Shown here: positions 35,198 through 43,539 of the stretch, one piece after another
Numbering within the stretch: position 1 is the first letter of the stretch
Layout of the letters: the number at the start of each line of letters is the position of its first letter
Source of the DNA: Bordetella petrii
GTDB taxonomy: Bacteria > Pseudomonadota > Gammaproteobacteria > Burkholderiales > Burkholderiaceae_B
DNA length: 64,000 nt
Assembly: GCA_017745595.1 (NCBI GenBank)
Contig: WMBV01000026.1
Coordinates: 1-64,000 of the forward strand
Direction: 5' to 3'
Translations under genes and position numbers: made by a program
The notes under the pieces: generated by a model
Seen by the model: only the letters and a program-made list of their open reading frames with translations
Told to the model about the DNA's origin: nothing
Databases searched by the model: none

Positions 35198-35208
35198 TGC
35201 AGGCGCCA

Positions 35209-36066
35209 CTAGCCTTCGAACCAGTTCAGTACGCCGTCGAGTCCGGCCACGTTCAGTGCGTATGGCGTTTGCTGGCGCACGATGGGCTTGGCGCGGTAGG
35301 CCACGGCATAGCGGGCGGCGCCCAGCATTTTCAGGTCGTTGGCGCCGTCGCCCAGGGCGATGATCTGCTCGGGCGTGGCCCCGTGCGCCTGGGCGAAGGC
35401 GCGCAGGTGGGCCAGCTTGGCATCGGCGTCGAGGATGTCGCCCAAGACCTTGCCGGTGAGCCGTCCGTCGCGGATTTCCAGGGTGTTGGCATGCGCGCTG
35501 TCGAGGTTCAGGCGCGTGCGCAGGCGTTCGGTGAAGAACGTGAAGCCGCCCGAGACCAGCAAGACCTTCAGCCCGGCCGCCTGCGCCGTGGACACCAGTT
35601 GCTCGGCGCCGGGATTCAGGCGCAGCTTGTCGGCGTAGACCTGTTCCAGCGCGCTGGCCGGCGCGCCGGCCAACAGCGCCACGCGGCGGCGCAGGCTTTC
35701 GGCGAAGTCCTTGATTTCGCCGCGCATGGCCGCCTCGGTGATTTCGGCCACCTTGGGCTTGACGCCCACTACCCCCGCGATCTCGTCGATGCACTCGATG
35801 TTGATCAGCGTCGAATCCATGTCCATCGCCAGCACTTTGCATTGCGACAGGCGCACGCCGGCGGGCACGAACGCGGTGTCGACACCGTGCTGTTCGCCCC
35901 AGGCGGTGACTTGCCGGCGCAGTTCGGCGTCTTGCGCGACGTCGAGCAGCCGCGCCGCGGTGTTGCCCAGCTGTACCACGCCCTGGGCCTGCGCCAGCGC
36001 GGCCAGCTGTTCGGTCTGGGCAGTGTTCAGGGCGGGAGACTGGATGACGAGATGGTGCGTGGACAT
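35209..36066 (-). CDS. serB: Phosphoserine phosphatase
   Basis: HAD-superfamily phosphatase (285 aa), last step of serine synthesis, cytoplasmic. The nucleophile motif is DMDSTLI (Asp82 nucleophile, Asp84 acid), followed by LLVSGGFTFF (motif II Ser) and IALGDGANDLKML (motif III/IV Asp pair). An N-terminal extension of about 75 residues is the ACT-like regulatory part seen in SerB proteins. It lies 34 bp downstream of mfd on the same strand, possibly in one transcript, and is convergent with the TonB receptor. Confidence 0.94.
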   Translation of the reverse strand: MSTHHLVIQSPALNTAQTEQLAALAQAQGVVQLGNTAARLLDVAQDAELRRQVTAWGEQHGVDTAFVPAGVRLSQCKVLAMDMDSTLINIECIDEIAGVVGVKPKVAEITEAAMRGEIKDFAESLRRRVALLAGAPASALEQVYADKLRLNPGAEQLVSTAQAAGLKVLLVSGGFTFFTERLRTRLNLDSAHANTLEIRDGRLTGKVLGDILDADAKLAHLRAFAQAHGATPEQIIALGDGANDLKMLGAARYAVAYRAKPIVRQQTPYALNVAGLDGVLNWFEG

Positions 36067-36100
36067 GTCGGCGAAGATAAGAACGGGGTCGGGTGGGATG

Positions 36101-39100
36101 TTACTTCAGGGAGCGCAGGACGGCCCGCACGGCGTCGGCGCGGGCTCCGACCTGCGGCGCCTTGAACTCGATGCGCAGGCGGTCCTGGCCGGCCAGCTTG
36201 ATGTGCCGCTGTTTTTGCACCAGTTCGATGATGCGCAGCGGGTCGACGGCGGCCTTGGGGCCGAACTGCAGCAGCGCCTGGCTTTCGCTGGCGTCGATCT
36301 TGACGATGCCCAGCGGCTGGGCGGCCAGGCGCAGCCGATGCGTGGTCAGCAGAATCTGGGCGGCTTCGGGCAGTTTGCCGAAACGGTCGATCAGTTCTTC
36401 CTGGATGCGGATCAGGTCGTCTTCGTTGGCGGCGTGCGCCAGGCGCTTGTAGATGCCCAGGCGCGCATGGACGTCGGGGCAGTAGTCGGCCGGCAGCAGC
36501 GCCGGCGCGTGCAGGTTGACCTCGCAGGCCAGGTTGAAGGGCGCGTCCATGTCGGGTTCTTCGCCGGCCTTGAGCGCCCGCACGGCCTCGTTGAGCATTT
36601 CGCTGTACATCGAGAAGCCGATTTCCTGGATGTTGCCGGACTGCGATTCGCCCAGGACTTCGCCGGTGCCGCGGATTTCCAGGTCGTGCATGGCCAGGTA
36701 GAAGCCCGAGCCCAGTTCTTCCATGGCCTGGATGGCTTCCAGCCGCTTCTTGGCGTTGGCCGTAATGGCGTCTTCGCCCGGTGTCATCAGGTACGCGTAG
36801 GCCTGGTGGTGCGAGCGGCCCACGCGTCCGCGCAACTGGTGCAGTTGCGCCAGGCCGAAGCGGTCGGCGCGGTGGATGACGATGGTGTTGGCGCTGGGCA
36901 CGTCGATGCCGGTTTCGATGATGGTGGTGCACAGCAGCACGTTGTAGCGCTGCTGGTAGAAGCCCTTCATTACTTGTTCGAGCTCGCGCTCGGGCATCTG
37001 CCCGTGCGCCACGGCGATGCGGGCCTCGGGCACCAGTTCTTCGAGCCGGGCCCGCCGGTTGTGGATGGTCTCGACTTCGTTATGCAGGAAATAGGCCTGG
37101 CCGCCGCGCTTGAGCTCGCGCAGCAGGGCCTCGCGGATGGTGCTGCCGTCTTCGCGGCGCACGAAGGTCTTGATGGCCAGGCGCTTCTGCGGCGCGGTGG
37201 CGATGACGGAGAAATCGCGTATGCCTTCCAGCGACATGCCCAGCGTGCGGGGAATGGGCGTGGCGGTGAGCGTCAGCACGTCGACCTCGGCGCGCAGCGC
37301 TTTCAGGGCTTCTTTCTGGCGTACCCCGAAACGGTGTTCTTCGTCGATGATGACCAGGCCCAGGCGCTTGAAGCGCACGTCTTTGGACAGGATCTTGTGC
37401 GTGCCGATGACGATGTCGACGCGGCCGTCGTTGATGCCTTGCACGGCCTCGGCCACCTCTTTGGACGAGCGGAAGCGCGACAGCTCGACCACGCGCACGG
37501 GCCAGTCCGCGAAGCGGTCGGCGAAGGTCTGGGCGTGCTGCTCGGCCAGCAGGGTGGTGGGGCACAGCAGCGCCACCTGCTTGCCGTTGGCCACCGCCAG
37601 GAAGGCGGCGCGCAGCGCGACTTCGGTCTTGCCGAACCCGACGTCGCCGCAGACCAGGCGGTCCATGGGGCGGCCCGAGGTCATGTCGGCAATGACGGCC
37701 TGGATGGCGGCGTTCTGGTCGGCGGTTTCTTCGAAGCCGAAGCCTTCGGCGAAGGCCTGGTAGTCGTTGAGCGGGAGCTTGAAGGTATAGCCTTCGCGGG
37801 TGGCCCGCTGCGCGTACAGCGCCAGCAGCTCGGCGGCGGTGTCGCGCACCTGGCGCGCGGCCTTGCGGCGGGCCTTGTCCCATTGGCCCGACCCCAGCTG
37901 GTGCAGCGGCGCGGCGTCGGGATCGGCGCCGCTGTAGCGGGCAATGACGTGCAACTGCGATACCGGCACGTACAGGGTGCTGCCGTTGGCGTATTCGAGA
38001 TGCAGGAATTCCATCTCGCCTTCGCCCATGTCCATGTTGACCAGGCCGTGGTAGCGCCCGATGCCGTGCTGGGCATGCACGACCGGGTCGCCGGCGCGCA
38101 GCTCGGACAGGTCGCGCACCATGGCTTCGACGTTGCTGGCGTGCTCGTGATCGCGCCGGCCCCGCCGCGTGGCGCCGGCGTGGCCGGGGTACAGGTCGTT
38201 TTCGGTAAGGAAGGTCAGGCCGGCCGACGGAATGCCGAAGCCGGCCGAGAGCGGCGCCGTGGCCAGCGCGAAGCCCGCCTGCGAGGCCAGGAAGGCCTGG
38301 ATGGATTCGGGCTGGGCCTGGGGTGCCAGGCCCAGTTCGGACAGCATCTGCGCCAGGGTTTCGCGGCGGCCCGCGGAGTCGGCGCACAGCAGCACGCGCG
38401 ATTCGCCGCGCGCCAGCAGGGCGCGCAGGCGGGCGACCGGGTCGTCGGCGCGGCGGCTGACGCTGACGTCGGGGGCGGCCGCGAAATCGGGATGGCTAGC
38501 CGCGTCGGATAGCGACAGGCGCGCGAAGGCCTTGAAGTGCGCGTACAAGGCCTCGGTGTCGAGGAACAGCGCGTGGGGCGGCAGCACGGGCCGCTCGCGG
38601 TCGCTTTTCAGGAAGTTGTAGCGGCTGGCGGTATCGTGGCTGAAGCGTTGTACGGCGTCGTCGATATCGCCCAGGGTAACGGTGATGGATTCGGCCGGCA
38701 GGTAATCGAACAGGGTGGCCGTGTCGTCGAAGAACAGCGGCAGATAGTATTCGACGCCCGCGAAGGCGATGCCGTTGCCGATGTCTTTATAGGGCAGAGC
38801 GCGCGACGGGTCGCCCTCGAAGACTTCGCGAAAGCGCGCGCGGAAGCGGTTGCGCGCGGCCTCGTCCATGGGAAATTCGCGGCCCGGCAGCAACTGCACT
38901 TCGCGCACCGGGTACAGGCTGCGCTGGGTGTCGACGTCGAAACTGCGGATCGATTCGATTTCGTCGTCGAACAGGTCCAGCCGGTAGGGCACGGCCGACC
39001 CCATGGGGAACAGGTCGATCAGGCCGCCGCGTAGGCAGAATTCGCCGGGCGCCGTTACCTGGGTGACGTGGCTGTAGTTGGCCAGCGTCAGTTGCGCGCG

Positions 39101-39562
39101 CAGCGCGGCTTCGTCGAGCCGGTCTTTCTGCTTGAACGAAAACGTGTAGGCGGCCAGGAAGGCGGGCGGCGCCAGCCGGTACAGCGCGGTGGTGACCGGC
39201 ACCAGCAGCACGTCGACCGTGCGCTGCATCAGCGCGTGCAGGGTGTGCAGGCGTTCGGACACCAGGTCTTGGTGCGGCGAAAACGCGTCGTAGGGCAGGG
39301 TTTCCCAGTCGGGCAACTGCCGCACGCGCAGGTCGGGGCCGAACTGCGGGATTTCGTCGGCCAGCCGCTGGGCCTCGAGCGGCGCGGCGGTCAGCACGAC
39401 CAGCGGGCGCGCCGCCTGGCGGGCCAGGTCGGCCAGCAGGCAGGCATCGGCCGAGCCGGGCGGACGCGGCTGGACGTAGCGGGTGCCGGGTTTCAGGGCA
39501 GACAGCGTGGCGGCAGTGGCGGGGACCCGCGGAGCCGCATCTAGGAGTGGGGATTCGGACAT
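36101..39562 (-). CDS. mfd: Transcription-repair coupling factor Mfd
   Basis: Large DNA translocase (1153 aa) that removes stalled RNA polymerase and recruits UvrA. The order of parts is: UvrB-homology region (residues about 30-350), the RNA-polymerase-interacting domain (near DPVVHAQHGIGRYHG), RecG-like helicase motifs (Walker A GDVGFGKTEVA, DEEHRFG in place of DEAD, TATPIPRTL, then QLRGRVGR), the TRG motif region, and a C-terminal UvrA-interacting domain. Length is normal. It starts 29 bp from the divergent ispD, with which it shares an AT-rich -10 region; serB follows downstream. Confidence 0.95.
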   Translation of the reverse strand: MSESPLLDAAPRVPATAATLSALKPGTRYVQPRPPGSADACLLADLARQAARPLVVLTAAPLEAQRLADEIPQFGPDLRVRQLPDWETLPYDAFSPHQDLVSERLHTLHALMQRTVDVLLVPVTTALYRLAPPAFLAAYTFSFKQKDRLDEAALRAQLTLANYSHVTQVTAPGEFCLRGGLIDLFPMGSAVPYRLDLFDDEIESIRSFDVDTQRSLYPVREVQLLPGREFPMDEAARNRFRARFREVFEGDPSRALPYKDIGNGIAFAGVEYYLPLFFDDTATLFDYLPAESITVTLGDIDDAVQRFSHDTASRYNFLKSDRERPVLPPHALFLDTEALYAHFKAFARLSLSDAASHPDFAAAPDVSVSRRADDPVARLRALLARGESRVLLCADSAGRRETLAQMLSELGLAPQAQPESIQAFLASQAGFALATAPLSAGFGIPSAGLTFLTENDLYPGHAGATRRGRRDHEHASNVEAMVRDLSELRAGDPVVHAQHGIGRYHGLVNMDMGEGEMEFLHLEYANGSTLYVPVSQLHVIARYSGADPDAAPLHQLGSGQWDKARRKAARQVRDTAAELLALYAQRATREGYTFKLPLNDYQAFAEGFGFEETADQNAAIQAVIADMTSGRPMDRLVCGDVGFGKTEVALRAAFLAVANGKQVALLCPTTLLAEQHAQTFADRFADWPVRVVELSRFRSSKEVAEAVQGINDGRVDIVIGTHKILSKDVRFKRLGLVIIDEEHRFGVRQKEALKALRAEVDVLTLTATPIPRTLGMSLEGIRDFSVIATAPQKRLAIKTFVRREDGSTIREALLRELKRGGQAYFLHNEVETIHNRRARLEELVPEARIAVAHGQMPERELEQVMKGFYQQRYNVLLCTTIIETGIDVPSANTIVIHRADRFGLAQLHQLRGRVGRSHHQAYAYLMTPGEDAITANAKKRLEAIQAMEELGSGFYLAMHDLEIRGTGEVLGESQSGNIQEIGFSMYSEMLNEAVRALKAGEEPDMDAPFNLACEVNLHAPALLPADYCPDVHARLGIYKRLAHAANEDDLIRIQEELIDRFGKLPEAAQILLTTHRLRLAAQPLGIVKIDASESQALLQFGPKAAVDPLRIIELVQKQRHIKLAGQDRLRIEFKAPQVGARADAVRAVLRSLK

Positions 39563-39572
39563 CAGGTCGAAG

Positions 39573-39582
39573 ATTATAAAAT
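39573..39582. promoter_or_regulatory. Shared divergent -10 region of mfd and ispD
   Basis: The 29 bp between the two start codons contain only one AT-rich run, ATTATAAAAT. Read on the minus strand it gives a perfect TATAAT (39573-39578) for mfd, and on the plus strand TAAAAT (39577-39582) for ispD. Either transcript would have a leader of only a few bases. No good -35 is seen for either. Confidence 0.45.
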
Positions 39583-39591
39583 CTCCCGGCC

Positions 39592-40275
39592 ATGACTGAT
39601 TCTTTGATTGCTATCGTGCCCGCCGCCGGCGTGGGCCAGCGGGCCGGACTGCCCGGCGCGCCCGCGCTGCCCAAGCAATACCGCCTGCTGGCCGGCCAGC
39701 CCATGCTGCGCTGGGCGGTGGCCGCATTGCTGGCGGACGCGCGCATCGGCCAGGTGCGCGTGGCGCTTTCGCCGGGCGACGAGCGCGCGCAGCCGGCCCT
39801 GGCCGGCCTGCCGCGCACCGTGTGCCGCCCCTGCGGCGGCCCCACGCGCGCGGCCACGGTAGCGGCGGCGCTGGCCGACAGCGGGGCCGGCGACGACGAC
39901 TGGATCCTGGTGCACGACGCCGCGCGCCCCGGGCTGCCGCCCGCCGCGCTGGCGCGCCTGATCGACGCCTGCCTGGGCGACCCGGTGGGCGGCCTGCTGG
40001 CGCTGCCGGTGGCCGATACCGTGAAGTCGGGCGGCCCGCGTGTGCGGGCCACGCTGGACCGCGATGGGCTGTGGCTGGCACAGACGCCCCAGATGTTCCG
40101 CGCCGGGGTGCTGCGCGCCGCGCTGGCCCGGGCCCAGGCGAGCGGCGGCGCGGTCACCGACGAGGCCTCGGCGATCGAGGCGGCCGGCCATGCGCCGCTG
40201 CTGGTGCCGGGGGCCCTGCGCAATTTCAAGGTCACCTGGCCGGACGATTTCGAACTGATGGAAAAATGGCTATGA
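39592..40275 (+). CDS. ispD: 2-C-methyl-D-erythritol 4-phosphate cytidylyltransferase
   Basis: MEP-pathway enzyme (227 aa) that couples CTP to MEP to make CDP-ME for isoprenoid precursors. The nucleotide-binding [12 protein letters not shown] loop at the N-terminus, the Lys in [14 protein letters not shown], the family signature VHDAARP, and the ribose/metal region [12 protein letters not shown] are all visible. It overlaps ispF by 4 bases, giving the common ispDF pair. Confidence 0.95.
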   Translation: MTDSLIAIVPAAGVGQRAGLPGAPALPKQYRLLAGQPMLRWAVAALLADARIGQVRVALSPGDERAQPALAGLPRTVCRPCGGPTRAATVAAALADSGAGDDDWILVHDAARPGLPPAALARLIDACLGDPVGGLLALPVADTVKSGGPRVRATLDRDGLWLAQTPQMFRAGVLRAALARAQASGGAVTDEASAIEAAGHAPLLVPGALRNFKVTWPDDFELMEKWL

Positions 40276-40760
40276 ACGTTCCTTTCCGCGTCGGGCAGGG
40301 CTACGACGTGCACGCACTGGTCACGGGCCGGCCGCTGATCATCGGCGGCGTGACCATCCCGCATACGCATGGGCTGCAGGGGCATTCCGATGCTGACGTG
40401 CTGCTGCATGCCGTGACCGACGCGCTGCTGGGCGCGGCCGGGCTGGGCGACATCGGCCGGCATTTCCCGGACACCGATCCCGCCTATCGCGGCGCCGACA
40501 GCCGGGTGCTGTTGCGCGATGCCGTGGCCAAGGTGCGCGCGGCCGGCTGGGCGCCGGTCAACATCGATGCGACGGTGCATGCGCAGGCGCCCAAGATCGG
40601 CCCGCACGCGGCCGCCATGGCGGCCAATATCGCGGCCGACGTGGGCGTCGATGGCGCGGCCGTCAACATCAAGGCCAAGACCAACGAGGGCCTGGGCTAT
40701 CTGGGGCGCAAGGAAGGGATCGCGGCCACGGTGGTGGCCTTGCTGGGGCGCGTGGGGTAA
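40272..40760 (+). CDS. ispF: 2-C-methyl-D-erythritol 2,4-cyclodiphosphate synthase
   Basis: Trimeric zinc enzyme (162 aa) of the MEP pathway that cyclises CDP-ME 2-phosphate. The metal ligands are in GYDVHALV (Asp, His) and in the His of [36 protein letters not shown] is the C-terminal CDP-binding signature. The ATG at 40272 (overlapping the ispD stop) is chosen; an ATG two codons earlier is also possible. A REP-like pair follows. Confidence 0.95.
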   Translation: MNVPFRVGQGYDVHALVTGRPLIIGGVTIPHTHGLQGHSDADVLLHAVTDALLGAAGLGDIGRHFPDTDPAYRGADSRVLLRDAVAKVRAAGWAPVNIDATVHAQAPKIGPHAAAMAANIAADVGVDGAAVNIKAKTNEGLGYLGRKEGIAATVVALLGRVG

Positions 40761-40805
40761 AGCGCACCCCCGATCCAGGCGCGGCACAGGCGATACAGCG
40801 ATACA

Positions 40806-40839
40806 GGTGTCTGACTCCCCGCAAGGGGTGTCAGACACC
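40806..40839. repeat. REP-like palindrome, GTGTCTGAC subtype, long centre (34 bp)
   Basis: Arms GGTGTCTGAC and GTCAGACACC, with the inner stem extended to CCCC-GCAA-GGGG. A compensatory pair change (four C and four G instead of three) keeps the hairpin intact, which argues that structure is selected. Confidence 0.88.
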
Positions 40840-40868
40840 GCAAGGCTGAGACGGCCGCTGCGCACGTC

Positions 40869-40901
40869 GGTGTCTGACACCCCTGCGGGGAGTCAGACAC
40901 C
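40869..40901. repeat. REP-like palindrome, GTGTCTGAC subtype, reverse orientation, long centre (33 bp)
   Basis: Mirror partner of the preceding copy, again with four C and four G, 29 bp away. It ends 14 bp before the ahpD stop. The matching expansion in both members of one pair suggests they evolved together. Confidence 0.88.
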
Positions 40902-40915
40902 CGGCCTGGCAGGGC

Positions 40916-41434
40916 TTATTTGCCCTGGGCGGCGAGGGACAGCGCGGCGGCGTTGACGACCGCGGCGATGCGGCCGACGTCGCGCAGCTGCTCGACGCTT
41001 AGCCCGTCTTTCTTCAGGTTTTCGTAGTGCGACTGCACGCAGAAGTGGCACTTGCCGATGATGGAAGCGGCCAGGGCGAACAATTCGAAGCGCTTCTTGT
41101 CCACGCCGCCATGGGTGGCGTAGGCGTTCATGCGCAGCTGGGCCGGCAGGCTTTTCAGCTGGGCGTCACCGGTCATTTCGACGTACGGATACCAGACGTT
41201 GTTCATGCCCATCAGGGCGGACGCCGTCAGGGCGGCGTTGGCGTCGGTTTCCGACAGGGCGCCCTTGAAGGCGTCGATCAGCACCGGGCTGCGCGCGGCG
41301 AAGGCGGCCGACAGGGCGGCGCCCAGAGCGTCTTCGGCGGGCAGGGTGGAGCGCGCGATCACGGCATCCAGATTCAGGCGGATATCTTTGGCCCAATCCG
41401 GCAGTTGTTCTTTGATTGCTGAAATGAATTCCAT
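40916..41434 (-). CDS. ahpD: Alkyl hydroperoxidase D (AhpD)
   Basis: Carboxymuconolactone-decarboxylase-fold peroxidase partner (172 aa). The CxxC active centre is C129-H-F-C132 followed by His136 (KCHFCVQSH). AhpD reduces AhpC (via a lipoyl adaptor in mycobacteria) and has weak peroxidase activity itself. It is downstream of ahpC in the same orientation, separated by 55 bp containing a hairpin, so expression may be lower than that of ahpC. There is no ahpF nearby, consistent with AhpD being the AhpC reductase here. Confidence 0.93.
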   Translation of the reverse strand: MEFISAIKEQLPDWAKDIRLNLDAVIARSTLPAEDALGAALSAAFAARSPVLIDAFKGALSETDANAALTASALMGMNNVWYPYVEMTGDAQLKSLPAQLRMNAYATHGGVDKKRFELFALAASIIGKCHFCVQSHYENLKKDGLSVEQLRDVGRIAAVVNAAALSLAAQGK

Positions 41435-41463
41435 AGTTTTTACCTATAATCCGGAGCAAGAAA

Positions 41464-41482
41464 GGCCCGGACGAGCCGGGCC
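41464..41482 (-). terminator. Hairpin between ahpC and ahpD, possible attenuator
   Basis: GGCCCGG / CCGGGCC, a perfect 7-bp stem with a 5-base loop, 8 bp past the ahpC stop. On the minus strand it is followed by TTTCTT, a short U tract, so it could end a fraction of transcripts and set the ahpC:ahpD ratio. Confidence 0.5.
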
Positions 41483-41489
41483 GGGGGTA

Positions 41490-42038
41490 TTACAGCGTCG
41501 CGCCGCCCACGCTGCGGTTGCACGGGCAGAGTTCGTCGGTTTGCAGGCCGTCGAGCAGGCGCAGCACTTCTTCAGGGTTGCGGCCCACGTTCAGGTTGTT
41601 CACCGAAACGTGCTGGATGGTGTTGTCGGGGTCGACGATGAACGTGGCACGCAGGGCAACGCCTTCGCCCTTTTCGCGGATGCCGAGCTGGTCGACCAGC
41701 GCGCCGGTGGTGTCACCGAACTGGTAGTGGCCCAGCTTGTTCAGGTCGGGGTGTTCACGACGCCATGCCAGCTTGACGAATTCGTTGTCCACCGAGCCGC
41801 CCAGCAGGACGGCGTCGCGGTCTTCGAAGTCTTTGGCCAGCTTGTTGAAGCCGACGATTTCGGTCGGGCAAACGAACGTGAAGTCTTTCGGATAGAAGTA
41901 GATCACCTTCCACTTGCCGGGAAACGAGCTTTCGGTGATGTCTTCGAACGCCGAAACGCCATTTTCTTCGTGCTGGTTGAAGCCGGGCTTGACGCCGGTG
42001 ACCTTGAAGGGCTCGAGTTTGTCGCCAACAGTTTTCAT
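41490..42038 (-). CDS. ahpC: Peroxiredoxin AhpC
   Basis: Typical two-cysteine peroxiredoxin (182 aa) that reduces hydrogen peroxide and organic hydroperoxides. The peroxidatic Cys57 is in FYPKDFTFVCPTE, and resolving cysteines at the C-terminus are Cys171 and Cys173 (CPCNRS). The -CPC- tail and partner AhpD match the mycobacterial-type AhpC rather than the enteric AhpCF type. It is preceded by a good promoter located in the 3' end of risS. Confidence 0.95.
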   Translation of the reverse strand: MKTVGDKLEPFKVTGVKPGFNQHEENGVSAFEDITESSFPGKWKVIYFYPKDFTFVCPTEIVGFNKLAKDFEDRDAVLLGGSVDNEFVKLAWRREHPDLNKLGHYQFGDTTGALVDQLGIREKGEGVALRATFIVDPDNTIQHVSVNNLNVGRNPEEVLRLLDGLQTDELCPCNRSVGGATL

Positions 42039-42088
42039 GAGTACTCCCGTAGTTGTTGGGTGGATGAAGGCACTGCCTCAAACCCTAA

Positions 42089-42116
42089 ATTCTACGCTAT
42101 TGGCTATCGCTGTCTA
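42089..42116 (-). promoter_or_regulatory. Promoter of ahpC-ahpD inside the risS 3' end
   Basis: On the minus strand TAGACA (42111-42116) and TAGAAT (42089-42094) have a 16-bp spacer, about 50 bp before the ahpC ATG. The -35 lies inside the last codons of risS. The spacer includes GATAG/CTATC-like elements that recall OxyR half-sites, but the four-part spacing of an OxyR site is not met. Confidence 0.5.
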
Positions 42117-43539
42117 ATTGATAATTTCTAAATTTGGCTTTGGGGATCTCTATGCGCGCGGTCAGCCCGCCGCCCGGCCGCGACAGCATTTTCAGCGACC
42201 CGCCCACGTGCTTGAGCAGGCGCTCGACGATGGCCAGCCCCAGCCCCGCGCCGCTGACGCCGGTGCGGGCGGCTTCGCCGCGCGAGAAGGGCCGCAGCAG
42301 GCGGTCGACCTCTTCGGGCGCGATGCCCGGACCGCGGTCGGAGACTTCGATGACCAGGGTGCCGCCTTCGGCATGCAGGCTCATGCTGAGATGCGCCTGC
42401 CCGTCGGTGGACCGGCCGTACCGGCGGGCGTTTTCTATAAGGTTGCTGACCACCCGCTTCAAGTCCAGGGCCGTGATGCGGGCGCGCAGGCCGGGTTCGA
42501 GCGTTGCTTCGAGTTCTCCGCCCATCGACGCGGTGTGGCTGCGTTCGCGTTCGTAAAGTTCGGCGAGCACGGCTGAAATGTCGGTGGCCATCTGGGGCAG
42601 GGTGCCGGCCGGGCGGGCGTATTCCATCAGCTGCCCGATGCTGTGGTCGATCTGGGCCAGGTCTTCGTCGATGGCCTGGCGGGCGTCTTCCGAGACCCCG
42701 CTCATTTCGATTTCGAGCCGCATGCGCGCCAGCGGCGTGCGCAGGTCGTGCGAAATGCCGGCCAGCATGAGTTCGCGGTCGGCCTCGGTTTGCCGCAGGT
42801 CTTTGGCCATGCGGTTGAACGAGGCGTTCAGGTCGCGGATTTCGAGCGGCCCCTGTTCGGGCAAGGGCGCCGGCGTTTCGCCGCGCGACAGGACTTGCGC
42901 GGCGCGCGCCAGCCGCGACAGCGGCCGGTTGACGAAGCCCACGCTGACCGCCGCGCCCACCAGCGACAACAGCAGCGCGGTGGCGCCCCAGCCCAGCCAT
43001 TCGATGCCGCCGGTCAGGCCGATTTGCTCGCGTTCGAACACCAGCCAGTACAGGTCTTGGTTGATCTGGAAACTGACCCAGAACCCCGGCACCTGGTTGA
43101 CGCCCCACGAGATCTGGGTTTCGGGGCCGAACCGCGTGCGGATGTGCTGGGCCACCCGCTGCCAGTAGTTGTCGTCGGGCAGGGCCTCGGTGAAGTCGGT
43201 GACTTCGCGCGGATAGACCTGGATGCCTTCGTTGGTGGCCAGGTCGAGCAGCAGCTTGCTGCGTTCGGCGTCGTTGGAATAGATGAGCGCCGTGCGCGTG
43301 ATGTTGACGGCCGTGATGACCCGCTGCGCCATCTGGTTGGCGCGCGGCCCCAGTTCCATGCTGAAGAACACCTGCAGCCAGGCGCCCAGGCTGACCAGCA
43401 TCAGGGCGGCTAGCAGCAGGAAGGTACGGCCGAACAGACCCAGCCTGAGGCGGGAGGTCAGGTTACGGAAGATCTTGCGCAAGCTGGGCACGAGGCGGCG
43501 CTCTTGCCCCGGTCGGGCGGGATGATCAGCTGCCGCCAT
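42097..43539 (-). CDS. risS: Sensor histidine kinase, RisS-like
   Basis: EnvZ-type membrane sensor kinase of 480 aa. Helix 1 is about residues 38-60, followed by a periplasmic sensing domain (61-180), helix 2 (182-204), HAMP (205-260), a dimerisation/phosphoacceptor helix with His264 (GISHDLRTPLARMR), and an ATPase domain with N box NLIENARRYG, G1 DRGPGIAPEE and G2 GAGLGLAIVERLL. The frame is intact throughout. It overlaps the upstream risA stop by 14 bases. In Bordetella RisAS responds to low magnesium and intracellular conditions. A GTG at 43491 is an alternative start. The symbol rests on similarity to the Bordetella pair. Confidence 0.83.
   Translation of the reverse strand: MAAADHPARPGQERRLVPSLRKIFRNLTSRLRLGLFGRTFLLLAALMLVSLGAWLQVFFSMELGPRANQMAQRVITAVNITRTALIYSNDAERSKLLLDLATNEGIQVYPREVTDFTEALPDDNYWQRVAQHIRTRFGPETQISWGVNQVPGFWVSFQINQDLYWLVFEREQIGLTGGIEWLGWGATALLLSLVGAAVSVGFVNRPLSRLARAAQVLSRGETPAPLPEQGPLEIRDLNASFNRMAKDLRQTEADRELMLAGISHDLRTPLARMRLEIEMSGVSEDARQAIDEDLAQIDHSIGQLMEYARPAGTLPQMATDISAVLAELYERERSHTASMGGELEATLEPGLRARITALDLKRVVSNLIENARRYGRSTDGQAHLSMSLHAEGGTLVIEVSDRGPGIAPEEVDRLLRPFSRGEAARTGVSGAGLGLAIVERLLKHVGGSLKMLSRPGGGLTARIEIPKAKFRNYQLDSDSQ

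Noticed and set aside
42095-42125. OxyR binding site before ahpC
   Set aside because: GATAG/CTATC-like pieces exist, but the ATAG-n7-CTAT-n7 repeat pattern is not satisfied, so I list only the promoter.
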